Shown piece after piece: positions 1 through 7,688 of a stretch of 64,000 nt of DNA. The position numbers were made by a program, and so were the translations under genes. The DNA is from Microbispora hainanensis (GTDB lineage: Bacteria; Actinomycetota; Actinomycetes; Streptosporangiales; Streptosporangiaceae). The stretch lies in contig NZ_VIRM01000010.1 in the NCBI RefSeq assembly GCF_006874475.1, positions 62,001 through 126,000 on the forward strand, written 5' to 3'. How positions within the stretch are numbered: the stretch's first letter is position 1; each line of letters starts with the position of its first letter. The notes beneath the pieces were generated by a model. That model was given only the letters and a program-made list of their open reading frames with translations, did not search any database and had not been told where the DNA came from.

Positions 1-2
1 TG

Positions 3-1499
3 CCGAAGATGTTCGGGCCTGCGATCATGACCGCCTTCGAGCAGGTCAAGGCCGTCTTCGACCCCGGCGACCGGATGAATCCCGGCAAGGTCGTCGCACC
101 GTACCGGCTGGACGAGAACCTGCGGCTCGGCCCCGGGTGGACGCCCGCCGACCCGCCCGTCCACTTCGACTACCCGGACGACGAGGGCAGCTTCCAGCGG
201 GCGGTGATGCGGTGCGTGGGCGTCGGCCAATGCCGCCGGCACACCGGCGGGGTGATGTGCCCGTCCTACCGGGCCACAGGCGAGGAGGAGCACTCCACCC
301 GCGGGCGCGCACGGCTGCTGTTCGAGATGCTGAACGGCCACGCCGACTCCGTGGTCAAGGACGGCTGGCGTTCCACCGCCGTACGCGATGCGCTCGACCT
401 GTGCCTGGCCTGCAAGGGCTGCCGGCACGACTGCCCGATGCAGGTCGACATGGCGACGTACAAGGCCGAGTTCCTCGCCCACCACTACGCCCGCAGAATC
501 AGGCCGATGGACCACTACGCCATGGGGTGGCTGCCGGTGTGGGCCCGCGTGGCCGCGCTCGCCCCGGGTGTGGTGAACGCGCTGGCGCACGCGCCCCTGC
601 TGTCGGGCCTGGCCAAGGGCCTGGCGGGGATCGAACCGGCCCGGCCGGCGCCGGACTTCGCCCGGCTGCGCTTCAGCGACTGGTATCGGCACCGCGGGCC
701 GCGCGGCGGGGGCGAGCGAGGGCCCGTGCTGCTGTGGCCCGACACGTTCACCGACAACTTCCACCCGTACATCGGCCGCGCCGCCGTCTGGGTGCTGGAG
801 TCGGCGGGCTATCGGGTGCTGATCCCGCCGCGCACGCTGTGCTGCGGCCTGACGTGGATATCGACCGGTCAGCTCAGCGTGGCGCGGCAGGTGCTGCGCC
901 GCACCCTGCGCACCCTCGCTCCGGCGCTGCGCCGCGGCATTCCGATCGTCGGGCTGGAGCCGAGCTGCACGGCGGTGTTCCGGACCGACGCGCCCGAGCT
1001 GTTCGCCCACGACCGGGACTTCGCCCGGCTGCGCGAGCAGACCAGGACCCTCGCCGAGCTGCTGAGCGCGACCGACGGGTGGGAGCCGCCCCGCATCGAC
1101 CGGGACGCCGTCGCTCAGCCGCACTGCCACCACCACGCGGTGCTCGGCTTCGACACCGACCGGGCGCTGCTGTCCCGTGCCGGGGTGCGGGTGGAGGCGG
1201 CAGGCGGCTGCTGCGGCCTCGCCGGGAACTTCGGCTTCACCGCCGGGCACCTGGAGGTGTCGACGACCTGCGCGGAGCACGAGATCCTGCCGGCCGTCCG
1301 CGCCGCCGACGCCCGCGCGGTCGTCCTCGCCGACGGCTTCAGCTGCCGTACGCAGATCGAGCAGGCGGGGGTGGGACGCCGGGCGGTGCACCTGGCGGAG
1401 CTGCTGGCGGCCGGGTTGCGCGGCACCCCGCTGAACGAACGTCCCGAGTGCCGCATCGCGCGCAGGCCCGGCCCGGCGCGGGTGCTGGGAACGCGTTAG
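3..1499 (+). CDS. FAD-linked oxidase C-terminus fused to Fe-S (CCG domain) oxidoreductase, 5' truncated
   Basis: The reading frame is open from the first base of the window, so the N-terminal FAD-binding half lies outside. The first ~30 residues (ending DPGDRMNPGKVV) look like the C-terminus of an FAD-linked oxidase of the lactate/2-hydroxyglutarate dehydrogenase type. Then come two ferredoxin-like cysteine clusters (CVGVGQC...C near residue 70 and CLACKGCRHDCP near residue 135) and two CCG motifs (CCGLTW, CCGLAGN) typical of GlpC/heterodisulfide-reductase modules. The likely role is oxidation of a 2-hydroxy acid with electrons passed through Fe-S clusters to the membrane; the substrate cannot be told from this half. 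Its TAG stop overlaps the stop of the convergent polyprenyl synthase by 4 bases. Confidence 0.85.
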   Translation, partial: PKMFGPAIMTAFEQVKAVFDPGDRMNPGKVVAPYRLDENLRLGPGWTPADPPVHFDYPDDEGSFQRAVMRCVGVGQCRRHTGGVMCPSYRATGEEEHSTRGRARLLFEMLNGHADSVVKDGWRSTAVRDALDLCLACKGCRHDCPMQVDMATYKAEFLAHHYARRIRPMDHYAMGWLPVWARVAALAPGVVNALAHAPLLSGLAKGLAGIEPARPAPDFARLRFSDWYRHRGPRGGGERGPVLLWPDTFTDNFHPYIGRAAVWVLESAGYRVLIPPRTLCCGLTWISTGQLSVARQVLRRTLRTLAPALRRGIPIVGLEPSCTAVFRTDAPELFAHDRDFARLREQTRTLAELLSATDGWEPPRIDRDAVAQPHCHHHAVLGFDTDRALLSRAGVRVEAAGGCCGLAGNFGFTAGHLEVSTTCAEHEILPAVRAADARAVVLADGFSCRTQIEQAGVGRRAVHLAELLAAGLRGTPLNERPECRIARRPGPARVLGTR

Positions 1500-2539
1500 C
1501 GGTCGCGGTCGGCGGCCAGGCGGGCCAGGGCTTCAAGACCCGCCGCCGGTCCGGGCGCCAGCTCCGCCGACCGCAGCGCCTCCATCGCCTCGGACAGCAG
1601 GTCGTCCACCCTGGCCAGGCACCACGCCCGGCCGCCCGCCTCGTCGACCAGGCGCGCGGCCCGCGCGAGGTCGGTCTGGGCGAGCGGGCGGCGATACATC
1701 GCGGCGAGCGCGCCGCCGGCCGCCGTGCCCGACGTCAGCGCGGCGACGACCGGCAGGGACTTCTTCCGGTTGCGCAGGTCGGAGTGGACCGGTTTGCCGG
1801 TGACGGCCGGGTCGCCCCAGATGCCCAGCAGGTCGTCCACGATCTGGAACGCCAGCCCCACACGCTCGCCGAACACCCGCAGGAAGGACACCTGCTCGGT
1901 GGTGGCGCCCCCCGGGAGCCCGGCGGCCTGCAGTGCGCCGAGGGCGCAGGCGCAGCCGAACAGCGCGCCCGTCTTCCCCTCCGCCATGCGCACGCACTCC
2001 CCCAGGCTCACGTCCCCCCGTTTCTCGAAGCCGAGGTCGGCGCTCTGGCCGTCCAGCAGCGACTGGACGCACCGGGCCAGCGTGCGCACGCTCGCGCCGG
2101 CGGAGCGGCCGCTCCCCGCGAGCACGGCGAAGGCCAGCGTCAGCAGGGAGTCTCCGGCCAGGATCGCCTCGGAGCGCCCGAAGACGTTCCACACCGTGGG
2201 GCGGTGGCGGCGGACCGCGTCGCCGTCCATCACGTCGTCGTGGACGAGGGAGAAGTTGTGCACCAGCTCGATCGCCACGGCGGCCGGCAGCGCCGCGTCC
2301 ACGTGACCGCCGACGCCCTCGGCCGCCAGGAGCGTGAACGCGGGACGCAGCGCCTTGCCGCCGTCCGCCTGCAGCGGCCGCTCCCGCGCGTCCCACCATC
2401 CGAAGTGGTATCCCGCCATCCGGCGCGTCGGCGCGGGCAGGGTGTCGACCGCATGGCGCAGGGCGGGCTCCATCAGGTCGCGCGTCCGGGCGAGCACATC
2501 CGCCGCGGTGCGCACTCCCTCTGCAACCGGTTCCGTCAC
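1496..2539 (-). CDS. Polyprenyl (geranylgeranyl-type) diphosphate synthase
   Basis: All-trans prenyl diphosphate synthase of about 347 residues that condenses isopentenyl diphosphate with an allylic diphosphate. The first aspartate-rich motif is visible as VHDDVMDGDA and the second as QIVDDLLG, so both metal-binding sites are intact; the second has the DDxxG form. I place the start at the GTG preceding TEPVAEGVRTAAD because the upstream part of the open frame is non-family-like and runs across the divergent aldo/keto reductase start. A GGTGG/GGGAG stretch lies just before this GTG, with rather tight spacing. It is divergent from the aldo/keto reductase with about 110 bp between them. The product chain length is not readable by eye; C20 is the usual guess for this group. 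Confidence 0.85.
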   Translation of the reverse strand: MTEPVAEGVRTAADVLARTRDLMEPALRHAVDTLPAPTRRMAGYHFGWWDARERPLQADGGKALRPAFTLLAAEGVGGHVDAALPAAVAIELVHNFSLVHDDVMDGDAVRRHRPTVWNVFGRSEAILAGDSLLTLAFAVLAGSGRSAGASVRTLARCVQSLLDGQSADLGFEKRGDVSLGECVRMAEGKTGALFGCACALGALQAAGLPGGATTEQVSFLRVFGERVGLAFQIVDDLLGIWGDPAVTGKPVHSDLRNRKKSLPVVAALTSGTAAGGALAAMYRRPLAQTDLARAARLVDEAGGRAWCLARVDDLLSEAMEALRSAELAPGPAAGLEALARLAADRDR

Positions 2540-2648
2540 GCTCCCACCACCTCGGGCTCGAGTGGACAAACAGGCCGGCTGGACTTGTCGGCATACCCCG
2601 GCCACCTCCGCGCCACACGTGCCTCCCGATCCACCTAACGTGGTGCGC

Positions 2649-3584
2649 ATGCGGAAGTGGGTGCAGGAGATGGGTCTCGGGCTCGCCGCGATCGGGCGGC
2701 CCGCGTACATCACGCTGGGCAGGGACGAGGACCTCGGCGGTGAGCGCGACGTGGCGGCGATGCGGGCGCGCACGTGGGAGGTGCTGGACGCCGCCCGGGC
2801 GGCGGGCGTGCGGTACGTCGACGTGGCCCGGTCCTACGGCCTGGCGGAGGAGTTCCTGGCGGGCTGGCTGGCCGACCGGGGCATCCGGCCCGGGGAGATC
2901 GAGGTCGGGTCGAAGTGGGGATACGAGTACGTCGGCGGCTGGCGCATGGACGCCGGCCTCCACGAGGAGAAGGACCTGTCGGCCGCCCGGCTGCGCCGCC
3001 AGCTGGGCGAGACCCGGGAGCTGCTCGGCGACCACCTGTCGCTCTACCAGATCCACTCCGCCACCGTGGAGAGCGGGGTGCTCGACGACGAGGAGGTGCT
3101 CGGCGAGCTGCGCGCCCTGCGTGCCGGGGGCGTCGGCGTGGGCCTGTCGACCACCGGCCCCCGCCAGGCCGCGACGATCGGCAAGGCGGTCGCGACCGGG
3201 CTCTTCGACACGGTGCAGTCGACCTGGAACCTGCTGGAGCGCTCGGCGGGCGAGGCCCTGGCCCGGGCGCACGCCGCCGGGCTCACCGTGATCGTCAAGG
3301 AGGGCGTGGCCAACGGCAGGCTGACCTCCCGGGGTGCGCCGCCTGCGCTGGTGGACGCCGCACGCGAGCGCGGCGTCACCCCCGACGCGCTGGCGCTCGC
3401 CGCCGTGCTCGCCCGCCCATGGGCGGGGATCGTGCTGAGCGGCGCGGCCACGACCGCCCAGCTCGCCGAGAACCTGGCGGCGTCCGCCGTGACCTGGGAC
3501 GACGAGACCGAGAAGGCGCTCGCCGGGCTGGCGGAGGACGCCGAGACCTACTGGGCCCGCCGCGCCGCCCTCCCCTGGGCCTGA
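2649..3584 (+). CDS. Aldo/keto reductase
   Basis: NAD(P)H-dependent oxidoreductase of the aldo/keto reductase TIM-barrel superfamily, 311 residues. The catalytic tetrad can be traced: Asp and Tyr in DVARSYG, Lys in SKWG and His in LYQIHS. The C-terminal part (GIVLSGAATTAQLAENLAA) fits the cofactor-binding segment. The ATG at 2649 is preceded by two in-frame GTG codons (2640, 2643) and there is no clear Shine-Dalgarno sequence, so a leaderless or GTG start is possible. The substrate is unknown. It faces away from the prenyl synthase, and shared control through the short intergenic region is possible but not shown. Confidence 0.85.
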   Translation: MRKWVQEMGLGLAAIGRPAYITLGRDEDLGGERDVAAMRARTWEVLDAARAAGVRYVDVARSYGLAEEFLAGWLADRGIRPGEIEVGSKWGYEYVGGWRMDAGLHEEKDLSAARLRRQLGETRELLGDHLSLYQIHSATVESGVLDDEEVLGELRALRAGGVGVGLSTTGPRQAATIGKAVATGLFDTVQSTWNLLERSAGEALARAHAAGLTVIVKEGVANGRLTSRGAPPALVDAARERGVTPDALALAAVLARPWAGIVLSGAATTAQLAENLAASAVTWDDETEKALAGLAEDAETYWARRAALPWA

Positions 3585-3605
3585 GTCTCCCCCCTCCCCT
3601 ATCCT

Positions 3606-3623
3606 GGGCCCTCCCCCGGGTCC
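3606..3623. terminator. Small hairpin between convergent genes
   Basis: GGGCCC and GGGTCC flank a 6-base loop, giving a 6-bp stem with one G-U pair, placed between the stop of the aldo/keto reductase and the stop of the ABC ATPase gene. There is no T-run. It may act as a two-way terminator. Confidence 0.35.
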
Positions 3624-3627
3624 GGCC

Positions 3628-4296
3628 TCAGGGGAGGAACTCGCCGTCCTTGAGCTCCAGCACGCGGTCGGCGAGACCGACGAGGCCCTCGTCGTGCGTG
3701 GCCACCAGCACCGTGACGCCCTCGCCCCGGACGAGCACCCGGAGCAGCTCCATGATCTGGCGGGCGGTCTGGGAGTCGAGCTGACCGGTCGGCTCGTCGG
3801 CCAGCAGCAGGCGGGGCCGGTTGGCCAGGGCCCTGGCGATGGCGACGCGCTGCTGCTGGCCGCCCGACAGCTCGTAGGGCCGCTGCTCGGCCTGGCCGGA
3901 CAGCCCGACCAGCGACAGCAGCACCTTGACCCGCTCCTCCCGGTCCTTGGCGGGCACCCGGGCCAGCCGCAGCGGCACGCCCACGTTCTCGGCGGCCGAC
4001 AGCACCGGGATCAGCCGGAACGACTGGAAGACGAACCCGACGACGTCGCGCCGCAGCCGCAACAGGCCCTCCTCGGGCAGCTCGGGCACGGACTGCCCCG
4101 CCACCCGCACCTGGCCCTCGTCGGGCCGGTCGAGGCCGCCGACCAGGTTGAGCAGCGTCGTCTTGCCCGCGCCGGAACGCCCGCGGATCGCGACCAGCTC
4201 GCCGGGGTGCGCCTCGAAGGAGACCCCTCTGAGGGCGCGCACGCCCTTGGGATAGGTCTTGCGCAGCCCCTCGACGACGACCAGCGGCTCACTCAT
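3628..4296 (-). CDS. ABC transporter ATP-binding protein (LolD/MacB-like)
   Basis: ATPase subunit of 222 residues. Walker A is GRSGAGKTT, the signature is [14 protein letters not shown], and Walker B is [13 protein letters not shown] followed by the switch His in VATHDEG. This is the usual layout of ATPases that drive FtsX-type permeases in lipoprotein or antimicrobial-peptide export (MacB/LolCDE/BceA class). The start ATG has a strong GGAGGAAGAG ribosome site and overlaps the end of the upstream ATPase gene by 8 bases, so the two are translationally coupled. It is the last gene of a four-gene minus-strand operon. No substrate is evident. Confidence 0.9.
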   Translation of the reverse strand: MSEPLVVVEGLRKTYPKGVRALRGVSFEAHPGELVAIRGRSGAGKTTLLNLVGGLDRPDEGQVRVAGQSVPELPEEGLLRLRRDVVGFVFQSFRLIPVLSAAENVGVPLRLARVPAKDREERVKVLLSLVGLSGQAEQRPYELSGGQQQRVAIARALANRPRLLLADEPTGQLDSQTARQIMELLRVLVRGEGVTVLVATHDEGLVGLADRVLELKDGEFLP

Positions 4297-5242
4297 GCGT
4301 CTCTTCCTCCGCGTCGTCCCCGGTGACCGAGGGCCACACCCCGATGTGGTCGCGTTCGAGCTCCAGGCGCACCCGGTGTTCCATCGACAGGGCGTTGATG
4401 AACTCCCTCGGCAGTTGCAGGCGCCCGGCCCGGTCCAGCACCGCGTACTCCTCGGCGACCACCCTCCCGTCGGAGGAGGTGCGGCGGAACGTCTCGCTGG
4501 AGGTGCGGCCGTCGCGGATGCCGATCGTCCGGTCGACCTGCTGCGACACCATCGGGTCGTGCGTCACGACGACGGTCGTGACGCCCAGCTCTCGGTTGGC
4601 GTGGCGCAGCACGCCGAAGACCGTCTCGGCGCTCTCGCTGTCGAGCTCCCCGGTGGGCTCGTCGGCGAGCACCACCTCGGGCGCGTTGGCCAATGCCACG
4701 GCGACGGCCACCCGCTGCTGCTCGCCGCCGGACATCTCCCCGGGCCGCCGGTCCGCGCGGCCGGCCATCCCCGTCAGCTCCAGCAGCTCGTCCGTACGCG
4801 ACGACCTGGCCCGCCACGACGTGCCGCCCGCCAGCCGCATCGGGAGCATCACGTTCTCCCGCGCGGTGAGGTACGGCAGCAGGTTGCGGGAGGTCTGCTG
4901 CCAGACGAAGCCCACGACGGAACGCCGATAGCGGAGCCGGTCGCGGGGGGTCATGGACAGCAGGTCGGTGCCGGCGACCCGGGCCAGCCCCGCCGTCGGC
5001 ACGTCGAGCCCCGACAGGATGTTGAGCAGCGTCGACTTGCCCGATCCCGAGGCCCCGACGACCGCCACCAGCTCGCCGCGGCCGATGAGCAGGTCGAGCC
5101 CCTGCAGCGCGACCACCTCGACCGCGGCCGCCCCCTCGGTCTTGTAGATCCGCACGAGGTTGTCGCACAGGATGTGGGCGTCCGCGCCGAACACGGGACC
5201 ACCCCGCGTGGCCCGGGCCTCCAGGTCAGCCAGCGTGTCCAC
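4289..5242 (-). CDS. ABC transporter ATP-binding protein with AbrB-like C-terminal tail
   Basis: A second ATPase of the same operon, 317 residues, longer than its partner. Walker A is GASGSGKST, the signature MSGGEQQRVAVA, and Walker B VVLADEPTGELDS. After the ATPase core (ends about residue 245) there is a ~65-residue tail whose segment AVLDRAGRLQLPREF followed by VRLELERDHIGVWP has the shape of an AbrB/SpoVT swapped-hairpin domain, normally a DNA-binding or dimerisation fold. The GTG start has a GGAGG site 6 bases upstream and overlaps the preceding permease gene by 17 bases. The role of the tail is unknown; dimerisation or regulation of the transporter are guesses. Confidence 0.85.
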   Translation of the reverse strand: MDTLADLEARATRGGPVFGADAHILCDNLVRIYKTEGAAAVEVVALQGLDLLIGRGELVAVVGASGSGKSTLLNILSGLDVPTAGLARVAGTDLLSMTPRDRLRYRRSVVGFVWQQTSRNLLPYLTARENVMLPMRLAGGTSWRARSSRTDELLELTGMAGRADRRPGEMSGGEQQRVAVAVALANAPEVVLADEPTGELDSESAETVFGVLRHANRELGVTTVVVTHDPMVSQQVDRTIGIRDGRTSSETFRRTSSDGRVVAEEYAVLDRAGRLQLPREFINALSMEHRVRLELERDHIGVWPSVTGDDAEEETHE

Positions 5243-7688
5243 GTCTTCCTCCCCAATAGGCGCCCACGAGGGCGACGGCGGCGACCCCGGCGGCCAGGGC
5301 CGCGGCCACGGCGGCGGGCAGCACGGGCAGGAGCGCGCCGCCCGCCGGCGCGCCGTGCCGCCCGCCCGCGTACGCCGACAGGTCGATTCCGATCAGAGCG
5401 GGCATGGCGAGACCGGCCGCCAGCCCGGCGACGGCGGTCAGGACGAGCAGCGGGGCCGCCTCCAGGACGGTGACCAGCCCGGCCTGTCCGCGCGTGAGGC
5501 CGAGGGCGCGCAGCAGCCCGAGGTCCTCCGCCCGACGGGCCGCGCCGCCGGTCAGGGCGATCGCGACGGCCGCCAGCGCGTACGCGGCCAGCGCCGCGGC
5601 GGCGACCCGCAGCGCGGCGGTCAGCGCCCCCGTCAGCGGCGCCCCGGTGATCTCGGCGTGCGCGCCCGCCACGGTGGTCATGTGCGCGCCGGACGGCAGC
5701 AGCGGCCTGACCGCGGCGGGGTCTCCCGCGATCAGCAGCGTGTTGACCTGTGCGGGAGCCCCGGGCAGCACGATGAGGGCGCCGTCGCCGGCCGCCACCC
5801 CCGGCATCGCGTCGACGGTCCCCGCCGGGGTGACCGTCGTCCGCGCGGGCCAGCCGATCTCGAAGCTCCGCATGGCGGACAGGTCGGGCGAGACCAGCGC
5901 GCCGGTCCCCGGCCGCGGCAGGTGGAGCGGGCTGCCCGCGACCAGCCGGCGGTAGGCGTCGAGATCGACGGCGACGACCGTGGCGGGCCGCCCGCCGAAG
6001 CCCACCTCGGCGACCGTCGTCCCGACCGCGGCGGGGACGACGGCCCTGACGCCGGGCGCGTGGGCGATCTGCCGCAGCGTCTCCGGCGCGATGCCCTGCG
6101 CGCGCTCCACCCTGATCTCGGCTCCGGTCCGCTCCCACGCCGCCTGCCGCTGGGCCTCCTCCAGCCCTCCGGCGGTGGCCATGCCGTACGCCGCCAGGGC
6201 GACGGCCGGCAGCAGCGTGAGCACCGGCAGCGCGGCGCCCGGCACGGCCCGGGCGGCGGCGAGCCCGAGGAACGGCACGGCGCCGCTGCGCCGGGCGGCG
6301 GCCCGGAACGCGAGGTGGATCACGGCCGGGCCGGCGCGCAGCACCGCCAGCGCGACCGCCAGCGCCAGCAGCACGGGCGCCGGCGCGAGGAACGCATCGC
6401 CCGTGTCGAGGCCGCGGGTGCGCAGGAGGTGGACGCTCGCCACGGCGAGCACGAGCACCAGGAGCTCCAGCACGATCCTGCGGAGCGGGTTCCCGGACCG
6501 CCGGCCGCCGGACCGGCCCAGCGCGGCGGCGGCGCAGGCGATCGCGACGGTTCCCGCCGCCAGCGCGGCCGGTCCCAGCCGTGCGACCGCCGTCGGGGCG
6601 CCCGGCACGAAGCCCGCGGCCACCTGGCCCGCCGCGGCCGCCGGCACCGCCACGAGCGCGACCGCTCCCCCGCAGGTCAGCACGACCCGGGCCAGGGACG
6701 CGCCGCGGGCGCGCATCAGCAGCAGGTCGCCCCGCACCCTCCGGGCGAACAGCAGCACGGCCAGGGCCACGGTGCCCAGGCACACGACGGCCAGCCCGCT
6801 CAGGAACACCGTGATGAGCGCCCGCGTGACGGCCAGCCGGTCCAGGTACTCCCCGAGGATGCGGTCGAACCCGGTCGACAGGGCGACTTCGACGTCCTGC
6901 TTGCCCAGGCGGCGGCCGAACTCCTCCGTGGCGGCGAGCACGGCCGCCGCGTTGCCCGCGCTGAGGCGGTCCTGCGCCGGGGTGACGAGCCATCGGAAGA
7001 GGATGGGCAGCTCGACGCCCGCGAGGCTGTCGCCGTCGGTGAGCGCGGTGACGATCAGGTCGTCCTCCGTGGCGAGCGGCACGCGGTGGTGGATGACGTA
7101 GGTGAGCTCCGGCTCCAGCGCCCAGAACCGGTCGGCGGGACGCACCGGCTCGAACAGGCCGGTGACCTTCGCGGTCAGGTCGCCGATGCGGAACGTGTCG
7201 CCCGTCTTGATCGACATCTCCGTGGCGGCGACCGCGGGGACGGCCACCTCGACGCGGGTGCGGGAGCCTGGGCCCGGGGGGCCGCCCTCGACGTATCGCA
7301 CGTGCCGGTCCGCCCCGGAGACCCATTTCAGCGTCAGATATCGATGCGCCTGGTCGTCGATCAGGATCGGCGAGGAGGTGGAGAAATCGTAGAGCGGGCC
7401 AGGATCGGCGACCTCGCGCAGCGCCGGGGGAAGCAGGGCGCGCCAGGCGGCGTCCGCCTCGGCCACCTGGTCCGTCGTCCGCATCGCCCTCGGGTCGAAC
7501 AACTGCCGGGTGAACTGGACCGCCAGCGCGGTCGTCCCGGGCGGGGCGGCGCCGACAGCCGACCTGGCCGCCGCGTCGAGGGAGGACTCGACCATGCGGG
7601 GCAGGGCCGAGACGACCAGCGCGGCGCCGAAGACCAGCGCGGCCAGCAGCGCCGCGACGCCCTTATGCACTCCCAGCAGGCGCATCAC
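5226..7688 (-). CDS. FtsX-type ABC transporter permease
   Basis: Large permease of about 820 residues with an N-terminal membrane helix (VAALLAALVFGAALVVSALP), a ~230-residue extracytoplasmic domain, a first group of helices around residues 280-450, a second extracytoplasmic domain and a final three-helix FtsX module near the C-terminus (LGLLRALGLTRGQAGLVTVLEAAPLLVL). The GTG at 7688 overlaps the stop of the upstream permease (GTGA); an ATG one codon later (7685) is better spaced from GGGGGAGG and may be the true start. Together with the two downstream ATPases it forms a MacB/FtsX-like export or envelope-remodelling machine. Confidence 0.85.
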   Translation of the reverse strand: MMRLLGVHKGVAALLAALVFGAALVVSALPRMVESSLDAAARSAVGAAPPGTTALAVQFTRQLFDPRAMRTTDQVAEADAAWRALLPPALREVADPGPLYDFSTSSPILIDDQAHRYLTLKWVSGADRHVRYVEGGPPGPGSRTRVEVAVPAVAATEMSIKTGDTFRIGDLTAKVTGLFEPVRPADRFWALEPELTYVIHHRVPLATEDDLIVTALTDGDSLAGVELPILFRWLVTPAQDRLSAGNAAAVLAATEEFGRRLGKQDVEVALSTGFDRILGEYLDRLAVTRALITVFLSGLAVVCLGTVALAVLLFARRVRGDLLLMRARGASLARVVLTCGGAVALVAVPAAAAGQVAAGFVPGAPTAVARLGPAALAAGTVAIACAAAALGRSGGRRSGNPLRRIVLELLVLVLAVASVHLLRTRGLDTGDAFLAPAPVLLALAVALAVLRAGPAVIHLAFRAAARRSGAVPFLGLAAARAVPGAALPVLTLLPAVALAAYGMATAGGLEEAQRQAAWERTGAEIRVERAQGIAPETLRQIAHAPGVRAVVPAAVGTTVAEVGFGGRPATVVAVDLDAYRRLVAGSPLHLPRPGTGALVSPDLSAMRSFEIGWPARTTVTPAGTVDAMPGVAAGDGALIVLPGAPAQVNTLLIAGDPAAVRPLLPSGAHMTTVAGAHAEITGAPLTGALTAALRVAAAALAAYALAAVAIALTGGAARRAEDLGLLRALGLTRGQAGLVTVLEAAPLLVLTAVAGLAAGLAMPALIGIDLSAYAGGRHGAPAGGALLPVLPAAVAAALAAGVAAVALVGAYWGGRRGHAG

